The notes under the pieces were generated by a model that had not been told where the DNA came from, did no database searches, and saw only the letters and a list, made by a program, of their open reading frames with translations. DNA of 64,000 nucleotides, taken from Chryseolinea serpens. GTDB lineage: Bacteria > Bacteroidota > Bacteroidia > Cytophagales > Cyclobacteriaceae. How positions within the stretch are numbered: position 1 is the stretch's first letter; each line of letters opens with the position of its first letter. Of the stretch, positions 28,649 through 40,626 are shown piece by piece. The stretch is from contig NZ_FQWQ01000005.1 of the NCBI RefSeq assembly GCF_900129725.1, forward strand, positions 124,001 to 188,000, read 5' to 3'. The translations under genes and the position numbers were made by a program.

Positions 28649-29512
28649 TCACCGACACGCCACCACATCCAACACAATCCTCCAAACCTTGCCACCCTCC
28701 TTTTTCCAAACCCGCAAATAAGTCCCCTTCTTCACCACCTCCTTACCCTCCACCACAACCCCCACGCTACTGCTACCATACACATACCCCAAATCATCCG
28801 ATTCAGCAACACCACCACCCATCACCTTTACATCGCTCATCTTGAATGAACTCCGCTTTAAATAAGCATCCCAATCTTCCCTTGAAACGATCGGCAACTC
28901 CCCTTCACGTGCAAAGCGAATCTCTTTTGAGGCAAACGTATTGTAGGCCGCATCCCCTTTTTTCTCATAAAGCGTTATAAATTTTTTATCCAAATCCAGG
29001 ATCGCGGCAGGCGAACCGGATGAATGTTTAGCAGACGTTAACGGCATTTGGGACGTAGCCAGGCTTTGCCTTTCCACCGGTGCAGCATGCCGAACCCCGA
29101 TGTCGAGGATATTTTTCCAAGAGCCATCGGCCTGCTTTTTCCATATGGAATGAAACTCGCCATACGCTACCGGCTTCTCGTCGGTTTTCTGTGCGCGAAA
29201 TTCCCACGGGCCGGTGTTATAGCCCATCTCCCCGGAAGCAGCGATGTCGCAATAGGCCACCTCCCAATTCAGCCATCCTTCGGAAGCGGGCTGGCTTCGG
29301 ATGCTCTCTGTTCCGATGCGGGGCCCATCGGGTCCAACGGTCACCGCGTCGGCGCTGAGAAAGAACAGGAAGGCATCCCGGGTATTTTGCTCTTTAGCCA
29401 TGGCGATAAAAGCCCGCTCGGCATCGACCATGGCTTGCAGGTTGGGATTGCTGACTTGAGCGGGGCTCAGAAATGTTCCCAGCAAGAGAAATCCAAGAAG
29501 GGTGTAGCGCAT
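28649..29512 (-). CDS. exported protein with two NTF2-like (DUF4440) domains
   Basis: 287 residues. The signal peptide MRYTLLGFLLLGTFLSPAQ is followed by two related halves. The first (about 28-155) has AERAFIAMAKEQNTRDAFLFFL and ends SIWKKQADGSWKNILDIG. The second (about 168-287) has LDKKFITLYEKKGDAAYNTF and ends RVWKKEGGKVWRIVLD. The repeated layout suggests an internal duplication of a SnoaL/DUF4440 unit. The function is unknown. The 3' part of the gene is strongly purine-rich on its coding strand. Confidence 0.72.
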   Translation of the reverse strand: MRYTLLGFLLLGTFLSPAQVSNPNLQAMVDAERAFIAMAKEQNTRDAFLFFLSADAVTVGPDGPRIGTESIRSQPASEGWLNWEVAYCDIAASGEMGYNTGPWEFRAQKTDEKPVAYGEFHSIWKKQADGSWKNILDIGVRHAAPVERQSLATSQMPLTSAKHSSGSPAAILDLDKKFITLYEKKGDAAYNTFASKEIRFAREGELPIVSREDWDAYLKRSSFKMSDVKVMGGGVAESDDLGYVYGSSSVGVVVEGKEVVKKGTYLRVWKKEGGKVWRIVLDVVACR

Positions 29513-29770
29513 AGGGAGAATGAGTTGGTGAAGACAGCGTTAAAGATACACGTTGGCGGATCGTCGTTCGTCCCCCGGGGTCCGGCATTTTAGTTTTACT
29601 CCGCAGTTAAACTCCAACCCAATCCAATTGTATTCAAGTGTTTAAACTTTTTTGCAACAACAAGGGCAAGTCGATTGGAAGTGTGCGATAAACATTTATT
29701 TAGCCGATTCGTTGTTCACCAGCGCAGGTTTTTATATTTTTTCTTCGCAATTGCCGTTGCACCCTAAACC

Positions 29771-31336
29771 ATGAAAAAATTTTTTACCGACAACTGGATT
29801 GTCCTCATCATCGGAGTGGCCCTGGCGGCCAGCACACTCCTTGCTTTCCACAACAATAATATCATTCAACAAAACATCGCCCAGCAAAAGGAGACTGTGC
29901 TGGTGACGCAGCGCACCCAACAGATCCTCAGCAGTGTCATGCACGGCCTCGACCTTGGCGTGCGCGGTTTCGCGCTGACGAAGGATGAAAACATGTTGCG
30001 TCCTTTTAACGAGGCGGTCACCACGAGCCCGGGCATCTTTGCTCAACTGGACTCGCTGTTGAAAAAACAAGAATATGCCGACGCCGGCAAATTGGATGAG
30101 GTGAAAAAGGAGGTTGACAACTACATCGCCTTCAGCAAACAAATGGTAGAGACTGCTCGCATCGACAGCATGCGCACCTTCGTGGCCATGCTAAGCGAAG
30201 ACCGGGGCTACGGCGTATGGAAAAAATACGACGAAATTTCCAAGCCCCTGCTTGCCTTTGAAGATGAGCTCAATCAAAAAGCCATTTCCAACTACAATGC
30301 CGCCATGCGCAGCAACCTGGGGCTGCAGATCTCTATTGTCATTCTAGCCTTGCCTATACTCGTTCTTTTTGTGAAACGCGTCAGGAAAGAACGCGAAGCG
30401 CGTCATGCGTTGTTGCTGGAGGTTGAAGAAAACAACCGGAACTATGTTTTCAATTCCGGCGAAAAAGACGACTCGTCCGCGCAAGCCATCAACGATGCCT
30501 CTATTCGCAACGTGCGCATGGCCTCCGAGTTTATCAAGAGCATGACCAACGGAAACTACGATGTGAACTGGGATGGTCTCAACGAAAAGAACAGCGACCT
30601 GAATGCCAACACGCTTGCCGGAAACCTGTTGCAGATGCGCGAGCAGTTGAAAAAGCTAAAGCAGGAAGACGACAAGCGCAACTGGATGAACGAAGGCCTC
30701 GCCAGTTTTTCCGAACTGGTGCGCAACAATCAACACGACAACACCTTGCTGGCCGACAAATGCGTGTCCTACTTGGTGAAATACCTCAATGCTCAACAGG
30801 GAAGCCTGTTCGTGCTGGAAGGCGAAGAAGGCGAGACCTACCTGGAGTTAAAGGCTTGTTTTGCTTTTGATAAAAAGAAATGGATGGAAAAACGAGTTGA
30901 CATTGGCAACGGTCTCGTCGGCCAGGCGTTCCTCGAGGGCGATACCATTCAATTGAAAGACATTCCGCTGGGCTACACCACGATCACATCGGGTCTGGGC
31001 GATGCCACGCCGCGTCACCTTGTCATCGTGCCGCTGAAATATGATATCACAACGGTGGCCATTCTGGAGATGGCATCGTTCGGTGATTTTGAAGAACATC
31101 ACATTTTGTTTCTGAAAAAAGCCGGAGAGTTCCTGGCATCGGCCATCCTGAATTCGCAAACCACCTTCAAGATGAAAAACCTGTTGGAACAGGCTCATAT
31201 CAACGAAGAACAAATGCGTCAACGGGAAGAGGAGATGCGCCAGAACATGGAAGAGCTGCAGGCCACGCAAGAAGAGTTGGTGAGAAAGGAACGCGAAATG
31301 CAGAAGCGGATGGCGGGAGAAGTTTCGTCGAAATGA
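29771..31336 (+). CDS. CHASE3-GAF membrane receptor without output domain
   Basis: 521 residues. Membrane helix at about 9-27, an extracytoplasmic CHASE3-type four-helix domain (about 30-180, with LDLGVRGFALTKDENML), a second helix at about 185-203 and a HAMP-like linker. A GAF domain covers about residues 310-460 (AQQGSLFVLEGEEG...GNGLVGQAFLEGD). The C-terminal coiled coil is EEEMRQNMEELQATQEELV. This coiled coil normally leads into PAS and kinase domains in Cytophagales, but here the protein ends after it. No kinase, cyclase or methyl-accepting segment is seen. It probably signals through a separate partner. Confidence 0.82.
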   Translation: MKKFFTDNWIVLIIGVALAASTLLAFHNNNIIQQNIAQQKETVLVTQRTQQILSSVMHGLDLGVRGFALTKDENMLRPFNEAVTTSPGIFAQLDSLLKKQEYADAGKLDEVKKEVDNYIAFSKQMVETARIDSMRTFVAMLSEDRGYGVWKKYDEISKPLLAFEDELNQKAISNYNAAMRSNLGLQISIVILALPILVLFVKRVRKEREARHALLLEVEENNRNYVFNSGEKDDSSAQAINDASIRNVRMASEFIKSMTNGNYDVNWDGLNEKNSDLNANTLAGNLLQMREQLKKLKQEDDKRNWMNEGLASFSELVRNNQHDNTLLADKCVSYLVKYLNAQQGSLFVLEGEEGETYLELKACFAFDKKKWMEKRVDIGNGLVGQAFLEGDTIQLKDIPLGYTTITSGLGDATPRHLVIVPLKYDITTVAILEMASFGDFEEHHILFLKKAGEFLASAILNSQTTFKMKNLLEQAHINEEQMRQREEEMRQNMEELQATQEELVRKEREMQKRMAGEVSSK

Positions 31337-31350
31337 TCTAACGTCTAGAA

Positions 31351-31390
31351 ATAAAAAAAGCCGGCTGATATTCAGCCGGCTTTTTTATTT
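31351..31390. terminator. bidirectional terminator between the CHASE3-GAF gene and gcvP
   Basis: The stem GCCGGCTGA / TCAGCCGGC (31360-31368 with 31372-31380) is extended by A/T runs on both sides, with a 3-base loop. It serves two convergent genes. Confidence 0.85.
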
Positions 31391-31405
31391 TATTCGGTTC
31401 GATGC

Positions 31406-34297
<2,892 letters not shown>

Positions 34298-34360
34298 GGA
34301 ACTATGATTTTCAATAGGTTAATGAGTTTTTATACAGGAATACCAATAACAATTTGAGCA

Positions 34361-34368
34361 CAAAGGTA
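34361..34368 (-). promoter_or_regulatory. gcvP promoter -7 box TACCTTTG
   Basis: An exact TAnnTTTG match on the minus strand, 63 bases before the gcvP ATG. No TTG at the usual distance. Confidence 0.45.
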
Positions 34369-34531
34369 ATTCAGTAATTACACAATTAACAGCGGCTTTG
34401 TCATCCTTGAAAAAAGATTCCTAGCCCTGGCCAGAGCAAAGGTTTGTTGTCGCGCCATTCCCATAATGCCATTTGCCGGTTTCCTGAAACGGACGCATCT
34501 TCACCCCTTGTTTACTAAAGTTCAAACAGTG

Positions 34532-36046
34532 ATGAATAGGAAATTCAAGGTCTTGCTGGGATTTGCACTGATTGCCGGCACTTTCCACGTGTCGGGGCAG
34601 GATTCGGTTGCTCAGAAGTTTGGCAATACCATCAGCACGGCAATCCTCAAAGAAAACCTGACCATCCTGGCCTCCGATTTCATGGAAGGCAGGGAAACCG
34701 GAAAACGGGGTCAGAAAATGGCTGCCGCCTTCATTCAGGCGCATTTTGAAGACATCGGCCTGGCCGGCCCGGTAAATGGCAACTACCTGCAACCCATCAG
34801 CCTCTACACCACCACCCCGGGGGAGACGTATGTCAAGATCGGCAAGGACCGGTTCGACAATTTTAAGGAAATCGCTCACTATGGCCTGGGCAACAGCGGG
34901 GGCGAAGTGACGCTGCCGCTGGTGTTTGTGGGCAATGCCACCGAGGCCGACTTCAACCAGGTGGATGTTAAAGACAAGGCTGTGCTCTTGTTCACCGAAA
35001 ACGAATGGCTCACCGGCAACAGGGGTGTATCCCTGGCGCGGGCCAAAGGGGCCAAAGTGATCCTGGTCAGCAACACCAAAACAAAAGAGGACTTCGCGAC
35101 CTTGTCGACCCAGTTCAAAAACTTCAGCAAGGGAAGCCTCACGCTTTCCAGACCGGCATCGGAAGAAAATCCCAGGGTTGGACTGTTCATTGTTTCACCC
35201 CAGGTCGTCGACAAGCTCTTTGGCATGAGCATAGACAAGCTGAAAAAGGCTGCCGCGGCCGCACCCGAGAAGAACGCCTTGAAGAAGATCAAGCCCTCCG
35301 AGTTCACCTTTAAAGTTTCCACCGACATCGAAACTGTGAAAACAGAGAATGTGCTCGGCTATCTGGAGGGTACTGACAAAAAAGAGGAAGTCGTGGTGAT
35401 CACCGCCCATTTCGACCACGTGGGTGTGAAAACGACAGGCACCGGCGACCGCATCAACAACGGTGCCGACGACGACGGTTCGGGGACCGTAGCCGTGATG
35501 GAACTGGCCAGAATTTTTTCGCAAGCAAAGAAAGAAGGTCACGGCCCACGTCGAAGCATTTTGTTCATGACCGTGACGGGGGAAGAGAAAGGATTATTCG
35601 GATCGGACTACTACACGCAACACCCCGTGTTTCCCCTCGCCAATACGGTTGTCGATCTGAACATCGACATGATCGGTCGCAAAGATCCCCAACATAAAAA
35701 CAGCCCGCCCTACCTCTATGTGATCGGTGCCGACAAACTCTCCACTGAACTCCACACCCTGAGCGAAGCGACCAACAAAGCATACCTCAATCTGGTGTTC
35801 GACTACACCTACAACGATGTAAACCACCCGGACCGGCTGTACTATCGTTCCGATCATTGGAACTTTGCCAAGAATAACATCCCCGTCATTTTCTATTTCG
35901 ACGGCATCCACGAAGACTATCATCAGCCCAGCGACGACGTGGACAAGATCGAGTTCGATCTCCTCACGAAACGCGTGCAGTGTATTTTTTATACGGCATG
36001 GGAGATTGTGAATCGCGACGCGCGCATCAAGCCAGATAAGAAATAG
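34532..36046 (+). CDS. secreted M28 family metallopeptidase
   Basis: 504 residues from the ATG at 34532, which gives the signal peptide NRKFKVLLGFALIAGTFHVSG; an ATG at 34466 would bury it. A PA-like insert precedes the zinc-peptidase core: HFDHVGV and NNGADDDGSGT, GEEKGLFGSDYY, NIDMIGR and a terminal HEDYHQPSDDVD. All five M28 zinc ligands are present. It is a distant relative of the enzyme at 26929 but not a close duplicate. Probably a periplasmic aminopeptidase. Confidence 0.92.
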   Translation: MNRKFKVLLGFALIAGTFHVSGQDSVAQKFGNTISTAILKENLTILASDFMEGRETGKRGQKMAAAFIQAHFEDIGLAGPVNGNYLQPISLYTTTPGETYVKIGKDRFDNFKEIAHYGLGNSGGEVTLPLVFVGNATEADFNQVDVKDKAVLLFTENEWLTGNRGVSLARAKGAKVILVSNTKTKEDFATLSTQFKNFSKGSLTLSRPASEENPRVGLFIVSPQVVDKLFGMSIDKLKKAAAAAPEKNALKKIKPSEFTFKVSTDIETVKTENVLGYLEGTDKKEEVVVITAHFDHVGVKTTGTGDRINNGADDDGSGTVAVMELARIFSQAKKEGHGPRRSILFMTVTGEEKGLFGSDYYTQHPVFPLANTVVDLNIDMIGRKDPQHKNSPPYLYVIGADKLSTELHTLSEATNKAYLNLVFDYTYNDVNHPDRLYYRSDHWNFAKNNIPVIFYFDGIHEDYHQPSDDVDKIEFDLLTKRVQCIFYTAWEIVNRDARIKPDKK

Positions 36047-36091
36047 AGGCCGATCGGGCGGGGAACTGGACAGTTGACCGACGGCGGTCAG

Positions 36092-36128
36092 CTATAGGCT
36101 AGCCAGTCCATGAAGGGCTAGCCTATAG
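36092..36128. repeat. long inverted repeat between convergent genes
   Basis: A perfect 13-base stem (36092-36104 with 36116-36128) and an 11-base loop, with a second small hairpin (TGACCG / CGGTCA, 36075-36090) directly before it. It has no T-tract on either strand, so it is not an intrinsic terminator of the classic kind. It may still end transcription or protect mRNA ends. Confidence 0.6.
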
Positions 36129-36141
36129 ATCCACCCGGATG

Positions 36142-37218
36142 TTAAATGTAGTCTTGAGCGTTTGGCTTCGCCTTGATGTCGTTGACGAACTTCCGGAATT
36201 GCTCTTCTTTATCTTTCTCCACCACAATGATCACATTCCCGAATTCGCCGATCAGGTAGCCGTTGAGGCCTTGCACGACGATGAGCTTGTCGGGCGATCC
36301 TTTGATGATGCAATTGCGTGTGTCGTAGGTATGCGCGTTGGCATTGATCACGTTGTTGTTTTCGTCCTTAGCCGAAATTTCGTGGATGGAAGCCCACGAG
36401 CCCAGGTCGGACCATGTGAAGTTGCCCAGGCATACATAGACGTTCTTGGCCTTTTCCATGATGCCGTAGTCGATCGACACGTTTTTGCATTGGGAATAGG
36501 CGCCCAGGATAGCTTCTTTTTCTTCGGGTGTTCCCAGCTTCGGGCGCACCTCGTCAAATACTTCGGCCATTTCGGGAAGGTATTGGTGGAAGGCGGTGGT
36601 GATGGCCTTGGCGCCCCAGATGAACACGCCCGAATTCCAAACGAAGTCGCCGCTCTCCAGGAATTTTTTGGCCAGCGACAATTCCGGCTTCTCGGTGAAG
36701 GTCTTTACTTTCTTGGCAAAGTTCTTTTCAGTATGATATTGAATATAGCCATAGCCGGTCTCCGGACGGGTGGGGGTGATGCCCAGTGTCATGAGCTTGT
36801 CCTGGCCTTGGGCCATATCGGCAGCTTTTTTGATGACATCCTGGAAAACCTCCTCCATCATGATCAGGTGATCGGAGGGTGTGACCACGATCACGGCGTT
36901 TTCGTTCTTTAACGCGATCTTATAGCTGGCATAGGCAATACACGGGGCGGTGTTCTTGCGCATGGGTTCTGCCAGGATTTGGTCGTCGCTTAATTGGGGG
37001 AGTTGTTCCCGCACCAGTGCCGCATGTTCTTCGTGGGTGACTACGTATATGTTCTCGATCGGGCAGAGCGGGACAAAGCGGTCGAAAGTCGATTGCAGAA
37101 GGGTCTTCCCTGTGCCCAGTACATCCAGAAATTGCTTTGGTTTGGAATTTCGGCTGTAAGGCCAGAAGCGAACGCCTACGCCGCCGGCCATCAGCACTAC
37201 GAATAAGTTATGGTTCAT
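36142..37218 (-). CDS. manC: mannose-1-phosphate guanylyltransferase
   Basis: Makes GDP-mannose from GTP and mannose-1-phosphate for surface polysaccharides. 358 residues. The nucleotidyltransferase signature at the N-terminus is MAGGVGVRFWPYSRNSKPKQF, then VTPSDHLI, ETGYGYIQY, FTEKPE and FVWNSGVFIW. This is the single-domain form without the mannose-6-phosphate isomerase fusion. The kdsD-like gene lies 73 bases upstream on the same strand, so both may supply envelope sugars. Confidence 0.92.
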   Translation of the reverse strand: MNHNLFVVLMAGGVGVRFWPYSRNSKPKQFLDVLGTGKTLLQSTFDRFVPLCPIENIYVVTHEEHAALVREQLPQLSDDQILAEPMRKNTAPCIAYASYKIALKNENAVIVVTPSDHLIMMEEVFQDVIKKAADMAQGQDKLMTLGITPTRPETGYGYIQYHTEKNFAKKVKTFTEKPELSLAKKFLESGDFVWNSGVFIWGAKAITTAFHQYLPEMAEVFDEVRPKLGTPEEKEAILGAYSQCKNVSIDYGIMEKAKNVYVCLGNFTWSDLGSWASIHEISAKDENNNVINANAHTYDTRNCIIKGSPDKLIVVQGLNGYLIGEFGNVIIVVEKDKEEQFRKFVNDIKAKPNAQDYI

Positions 37219-37291
37219 TTAGTTAATGAGATGTAATAGGTTTTGCAAAAAACGTTAGTCGCAGAATCTTTTGAAAGTCTTTTCATGTATT

Positions 37292-38260
37292 TTAAACAAT
37301 TCCCTCTTTTAAAAGATCATGCAAATGAACAAATCCGGCTATTTTCTCGCCGTCCATCACCACCAGTTGTGTAATGCCGGCTTCCTGCATGTCATGTAAG
37401 GCTTTGGCCGCAAATTCATCTTTTTCAATTTTTTTAGGCGAGCGTGTCATAATGTCACGGGCCTTGACATCCTGCAAGCTGGTGCTTTTCTCCAGCATCC
37501 GGCGCAAATCGCCATCGGTGATGATGCCCTGCAAATTTTTGTCGTGGTCCACCACGGCGGTGCAACCGAGCCTTTTGGATGAAATTTCGATGATTACGTC
37601 CTTCAGCGGTGCATCGGGACCTACAAGCGGTAGCTCGTTATGAAGATAGATATCAGATACTTTTAAATACAATTGTTTGCCCAGCGAACCACCGGGATGG
37701 TATTCGGCAAAATCGCGGGCCGTAAAATTACGAAGATCAAGTAAACAAATGGCAAGTGCATCACCCAACGCCATGTGGGCCGTGGTGCTCGTGGTCGGTG
37801 CGAGATTGTTGGGACACGCTTCTTCTGCAATCGTTGCATTTAAAATGAAATCGGCTTGCTGACCCAGATATGAATTTACATTGCTCACCAGGGCAACAAG
37901 CTTTGATCCTCTACGTTTGAGTAACGGGACCAGCACTTTGATCTCCGGCGTGTTACCGCTTTTAGAGATACAAATCACAATATCTTCCGATTGTATCATT
38001 CCAAGATCACCATGTATTGCATCAGCAGCATGCATGAAGAGCGCAGGGGTTCCCGTGGAGTTTAGCGTGGCAACAATTTTATTGGCTACAATGGCACTTT
38101 TGCCAACGCCTGTAATGACAACGCGGCCTTTTGCGGAATAAATTTCTTTCACGCAGGCTTCGAAATTGTCGTCGATAAAATTGGTGAGTTGTTGGATTGC
38201 CAGAGATTCATTTATTAATACATCTCGTGCAATTTTTTTGATATTTTTTACTAAATTCAA
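37292..38260 (-). CDS. kdsD: KpsF/GutQ family arabinose-5-phosphate isomerase
   Basis: Interconverts ribulose-5-phosphate and arabinose-5-phosphate, the first step to Kdo for lipopolysaccharide. 322 residues: SIS domain (GVGKSAIVANKIVATLNSTG, CISKSGNTPEI) and two CBS domains in the C-terminal half (region of CTAVVDHDKNLQGIITDGDLRR). The only start in frame is TTG at 38260, 8 bases from a -7 box, so the true start is uncertain. It is divergent from recQ with overlapping promoters. Confidence 0.9.
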   Translation of the reverse strand: MNLVKNIKKIARDVLINESLAIQQLTNFIDDNFEACVKEIYSAKGRVVITGVGKSAIVANKIVATLNSTGTPALFMHAADAIHGDLGMIQSEDIVICISKSGNTPEIKVLVPLLKRRGSKLVALVSNVNSYLGQQADFILNATIAEEACPNNLAPTTSTTAHMALGDALAICLLDLRNFTARDFAEYHPGGSLGKQLYLKVSDIYLHNELPLVGPDAPLKDVIIEISSKRLGCTAVVDHDKNLQGIITDGDLRRMLEKSTSLQDVKARDIMTRSPKKIEKDEFAAKALHDMQEAGITQLVVMDGEKIAGFVHLHDLLKEGIV

Positions 38261-38268
38261 TTCCTTTT

Positions 38269-38276
38269 CAAAGTTA
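38269..38276 (-). promoter_or_regulatory. -7 box TAACTTTG facing kdsD
   Basis: An exact TAnnTTTG match on the minus strand. Minus-strand TTTG at 38296-38293 gives a spacer of 16 bases, slightly short. It shares the central TA with the recQ box on the other strand. Confidence 0.45.
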
Positions 38277-38282
38277 GCTTTG
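38275..38282 (+). promoter_or_regulatory. -7 box TAGCTTTG facing recQ
   Basis: An exact TAnnTTTG match 5 bases before the first ATG at 38288. If used, the transcript would start at or after that ATG. The mRNA would then be leaderless, or translation starts at a later ATG (38327 or 38330). Confidence 0.45.
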
Positions 38283-38287
38283 TCTAC

Positions 38288-40516
38288 ATGGACAAAGATA
38301 CAATTTTAGGTTCTTATCAAGATAGTATGATGTTGGTCGAAGAGAAAGATGCACTCAAAGAGAGATTAAAAGAAATATTCGGTTACAGCCAGTTCCGCGG
38401 AAATCAAGAGACGATCATTCGGAATTTGCTGGATGGAAAGAATACATTCGTCATTATGCCCACCGGCGCTGGTAAGTCACTGTGCTACCAACTTCCCGCC
38501 ATGCTCAGAGAAGGATTGGCCATTGTTATCTCACCGCTCATCGCGTTGATGAAAAACCAGGTCGATCAAATGAATGCGTACGGAGTCAACGCACGCTTCC
38601 TGAACTCAACCCTCAGCAAAGGCGAGATCACCCGATTGAAGAAGGATTGTATGAACGGCGTCGTGAAGCTACTCTATGTAGCCCCTGAGTCGCTCAACAA
38701 AGAAGAGACGATAGACTTTCTCAAGAAGGTTAACGTCGCTTTTGTAGCCATCGACGAAGCGCACTGTATTTCTGAATGGGGACACGACTTCCGTCCGGAA
38801 TACCGGAAGATCAAAACCATGATCCAAAACCTCGGCGATATGCCCGTGATCGCTCTCACCGCGACGGCCACGCCAAAGGTTCAGTTGGACATTCAGAAGA
38901 ACCTGCAGATGGAAGAAGCCGATGTGTTCATCTCTTCTTTTAATCGCAAGAACCTCTACTACGAAGTACGTCCCAAGAAAGAGACCAAGAAGCAGCTCAT
39001 CAAATTCCTGAAAGATCACAAAGGCAAGTCCGGTGTGATCTATTGCCTCAGCCGCAAGAAGGTGGAAGAGATCGCCCAACTGTTGAATGTGAACGGCTTC
39101 AAAGCCGCTCCCTATCACGCCGGTCTCGATCCCGACGTGCGTATGAAGAACCAGGACGACTTCCTGAATGAAGAAGTAGACATCATCGTGGCCACCATCG
39201 CCTTTGGCATGGGCATCGACAAACCCGATGTTCGTTTTGTGGTGCACTATGATGTTCCCAAATCGCTGGAAGGATATTATCAAGAAACCGGCCGTGGCGG
39301 TCGCGATGGATTGGAAGGACTTTGTTTAATGTTCTACAGTCATAACGACCTGAACAAGCTCGAAAAGTTCAACAAAGATAAGCCCGTACAAGAACGCGAG
39401 AATGCGCGCATCTTGTTGCAGGAGATGGAATACTACGCCGAATCACCCGTTTGTCGCAGAAGACAATTGCTGCACTATTTCGGCGAAGAGTATACACAAG
39501 AGAACTGCGGCATGTGCGACAACTGCGTACATCCCCGCGAACGTTTCGACGGCACCGAAGCTGTGAAGCTCGTGCTGCAAACTGTGAAGCAAACCAACGA
39601 ACGCTTCGGCCTGAACCACCTCGTGAACGTGATCCGTGGTGTGGAAGACGAATACGTGAAAAGCTATGGTCACTTCGACCTCGCCGTCTACGGCAAGGGA
39701 GCCGATGAGGACGCCGACTATTGGAAGTCGGTCATCCGCCAAACGCTGATCTATCAATACCTCGAAAAAGACATCGACAACATCGGAGCGCTGAAGATCT
39801 CCGAGCGGGGCGAGAAATTTTTGAAGAAGCCGCATGCCATCGAACTGGCCCGCGACCACGACTTCACCACGGAAGTGGACGAAGAAGAAGAATCGAACGA
39901 CAAGCCCGTCAACACCAAAGCGTATGACGTGAAGCTGTTCGAGATCCTGAAGACCCTGCGCAAGAAGATGGCGAAGGAGAAGAGCCTTCCGCCGTACGTG
40001 ATCTTCCAGGACCCGTCGCTCGAAGAAATGGCCACCACCTACCCCACCACCAAGGACGATCTCGCCCAGGTGAACGGCGTGGGCATGGGCAAGGTGAACA
40101 AGTTCGGAGCCGAGTTCCTGGAGGTGATCCAGAAGTATGTAGACGAAAACGAGATCGAGACGGCCAACGAAGTGGTCATCAAATCGTCGGTCAACAAGTC
40201 AAAAACAAAGATCCTCATCATCCAGCAGATCGACCGCAAGGTAGACCTGGAGGAGATCGCCGAAAAGGCGCGGATCACGTTTGAGGAGTTGCTCACCGAG
40301 ATCGAGAACATCTGCTACTCGGGCACCAAGCTGAACCTGACCTATTATATAGACCAGGTGATCGACGCCCACAAGCAGGACGACATCCACGACTATTTCA
40401 TGAACGCCGAAACCGACAGCCTTGACGAAGCCCTCAACGACGGCTCCATGGCCGATTACTCGGAGGAGGAAGTGCGGATGATGCGCATCAAGTTCATGTC
40501 GGAGTACGCCAATTAA
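38288..40516 (+). CDS. recQ: ATP-dependent DNA helicase RecQ
   Basis: A 3'-5' helicase in recombination repair. 742 residues: helicase core beginning KEIFGYSQFRGNQETII, Walker A MPTGAGKSLCYQLPA, DEAH box in AIDEAHCISEWGHDFRPEY, motif VI in QETGRGGRDG. The zinc site is CRRRQLLHYFGE...CGMCDNC, then RQC winged helix, HRDC (about 555-640) and an extra C-terminal helix-turn-helix extension of about 100 residues. The ATG at 38288 is annotated; ATGs at 38327/38330 are possible given the promoter. It ends at a clear terminator. Confidence 0.96.
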   Translation: MDKDTILGSYQDSMMLVEEKDALKERLKEIFGYSQFRGNQETIIRNLLDGKNTFVIMPTGAGKSLCYQLPAMLREGLAIVISPLIALMKNQVDQMNAYGVNARFLNSTLSKGEITRLKKDCMNGVVKLLYVAPESLNKEETIDFLKKVNVAFVAIDEAHCISEWGHDFRPEYRKIKTMIQNLGDMPVIALTATATPKVQLDIQKNLQMEEADVFISSFNRKNLYYEVRPKKETKKQLIKFLKDHKGKSGVIYCLSRKKVEEIAQLLNVNGFKAAPYHAGLDPDVRMKNQDDFLNEEVDIIVATIAFGMGIDKPDVRFVVHYDVPKSLEGYYQETGRGGRDGLEGLCLMFYSHNDLNKLEKFNKDKPVQERENARILLQEMEYYAESPVCRRRQLLHYFGEEYTQENCGMCDNCVHPRERFDGTEAVKLVLQTVKQTNERFGLNHLVNVIRGVEDEYVKSYGHFDLAVYGKGADEDADYWKSVIRQTLIYQYLEKDIDNIGALKISERGEKFLKKPHAIELARDHDFTTEVDEEEESNDKPVNTKAYDVKLFEILKTLRKKMAKEKSLPPYVIFQDPSLEEMATTYPTTKDDLAQVNGVGMGKVNKFGAEFLEVIQKYVDENEIETANEVVIKSSVNKSKTKILIIQQIDRKVDLEEIAEKARITFEELLTEIENICYSGTKLNLTYYIDQVIDAHKQDDIHDYFMNAETDSLDEALNDGSMADYSEEEVRMMRIKFMSEYAN

Positions 40517-40535
40517 GCGTTCCCACCATATAATG

Positions 40536-40566
40536 ACCTTCCGGAATCAACGCCGGAAGGTTTTTT
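40536..40566 (+). terminator. Rho-independent terminator of recQ
   Basis: A 9-base stem ACCTTCCGG / CCGGAAGGT (40536-40544 with 40553-40561), an 8-base loop and a T-run at 40561-40566. Confidence 0.85.
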
Positions 40567-40596
40567 ATTGATTTTTTATTTCAAAGATTTCGCGGC

Positions 40597-40604
40597 TATC
40601 TTTG
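40597..40604 (+). promoter_or_regulatory. purD promoter -7 box TATCTTTG
   Basis: An exact TAnnTTTG match 22 bases before the purD ATG. TTG at 40568-40570 is 26 bases upstream, a little far for -33. Confidence 0.5.
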
Positions 40605-40626
40605 GGATTCAACCGAAATTGAATCC

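Noticed and set aside
34298-34360. Possible glycine riboswitch before gcvP
   Set aside because: The leader after the TACCTTTG box is only about 60 bases and shows no tandem aptamer-like structure.
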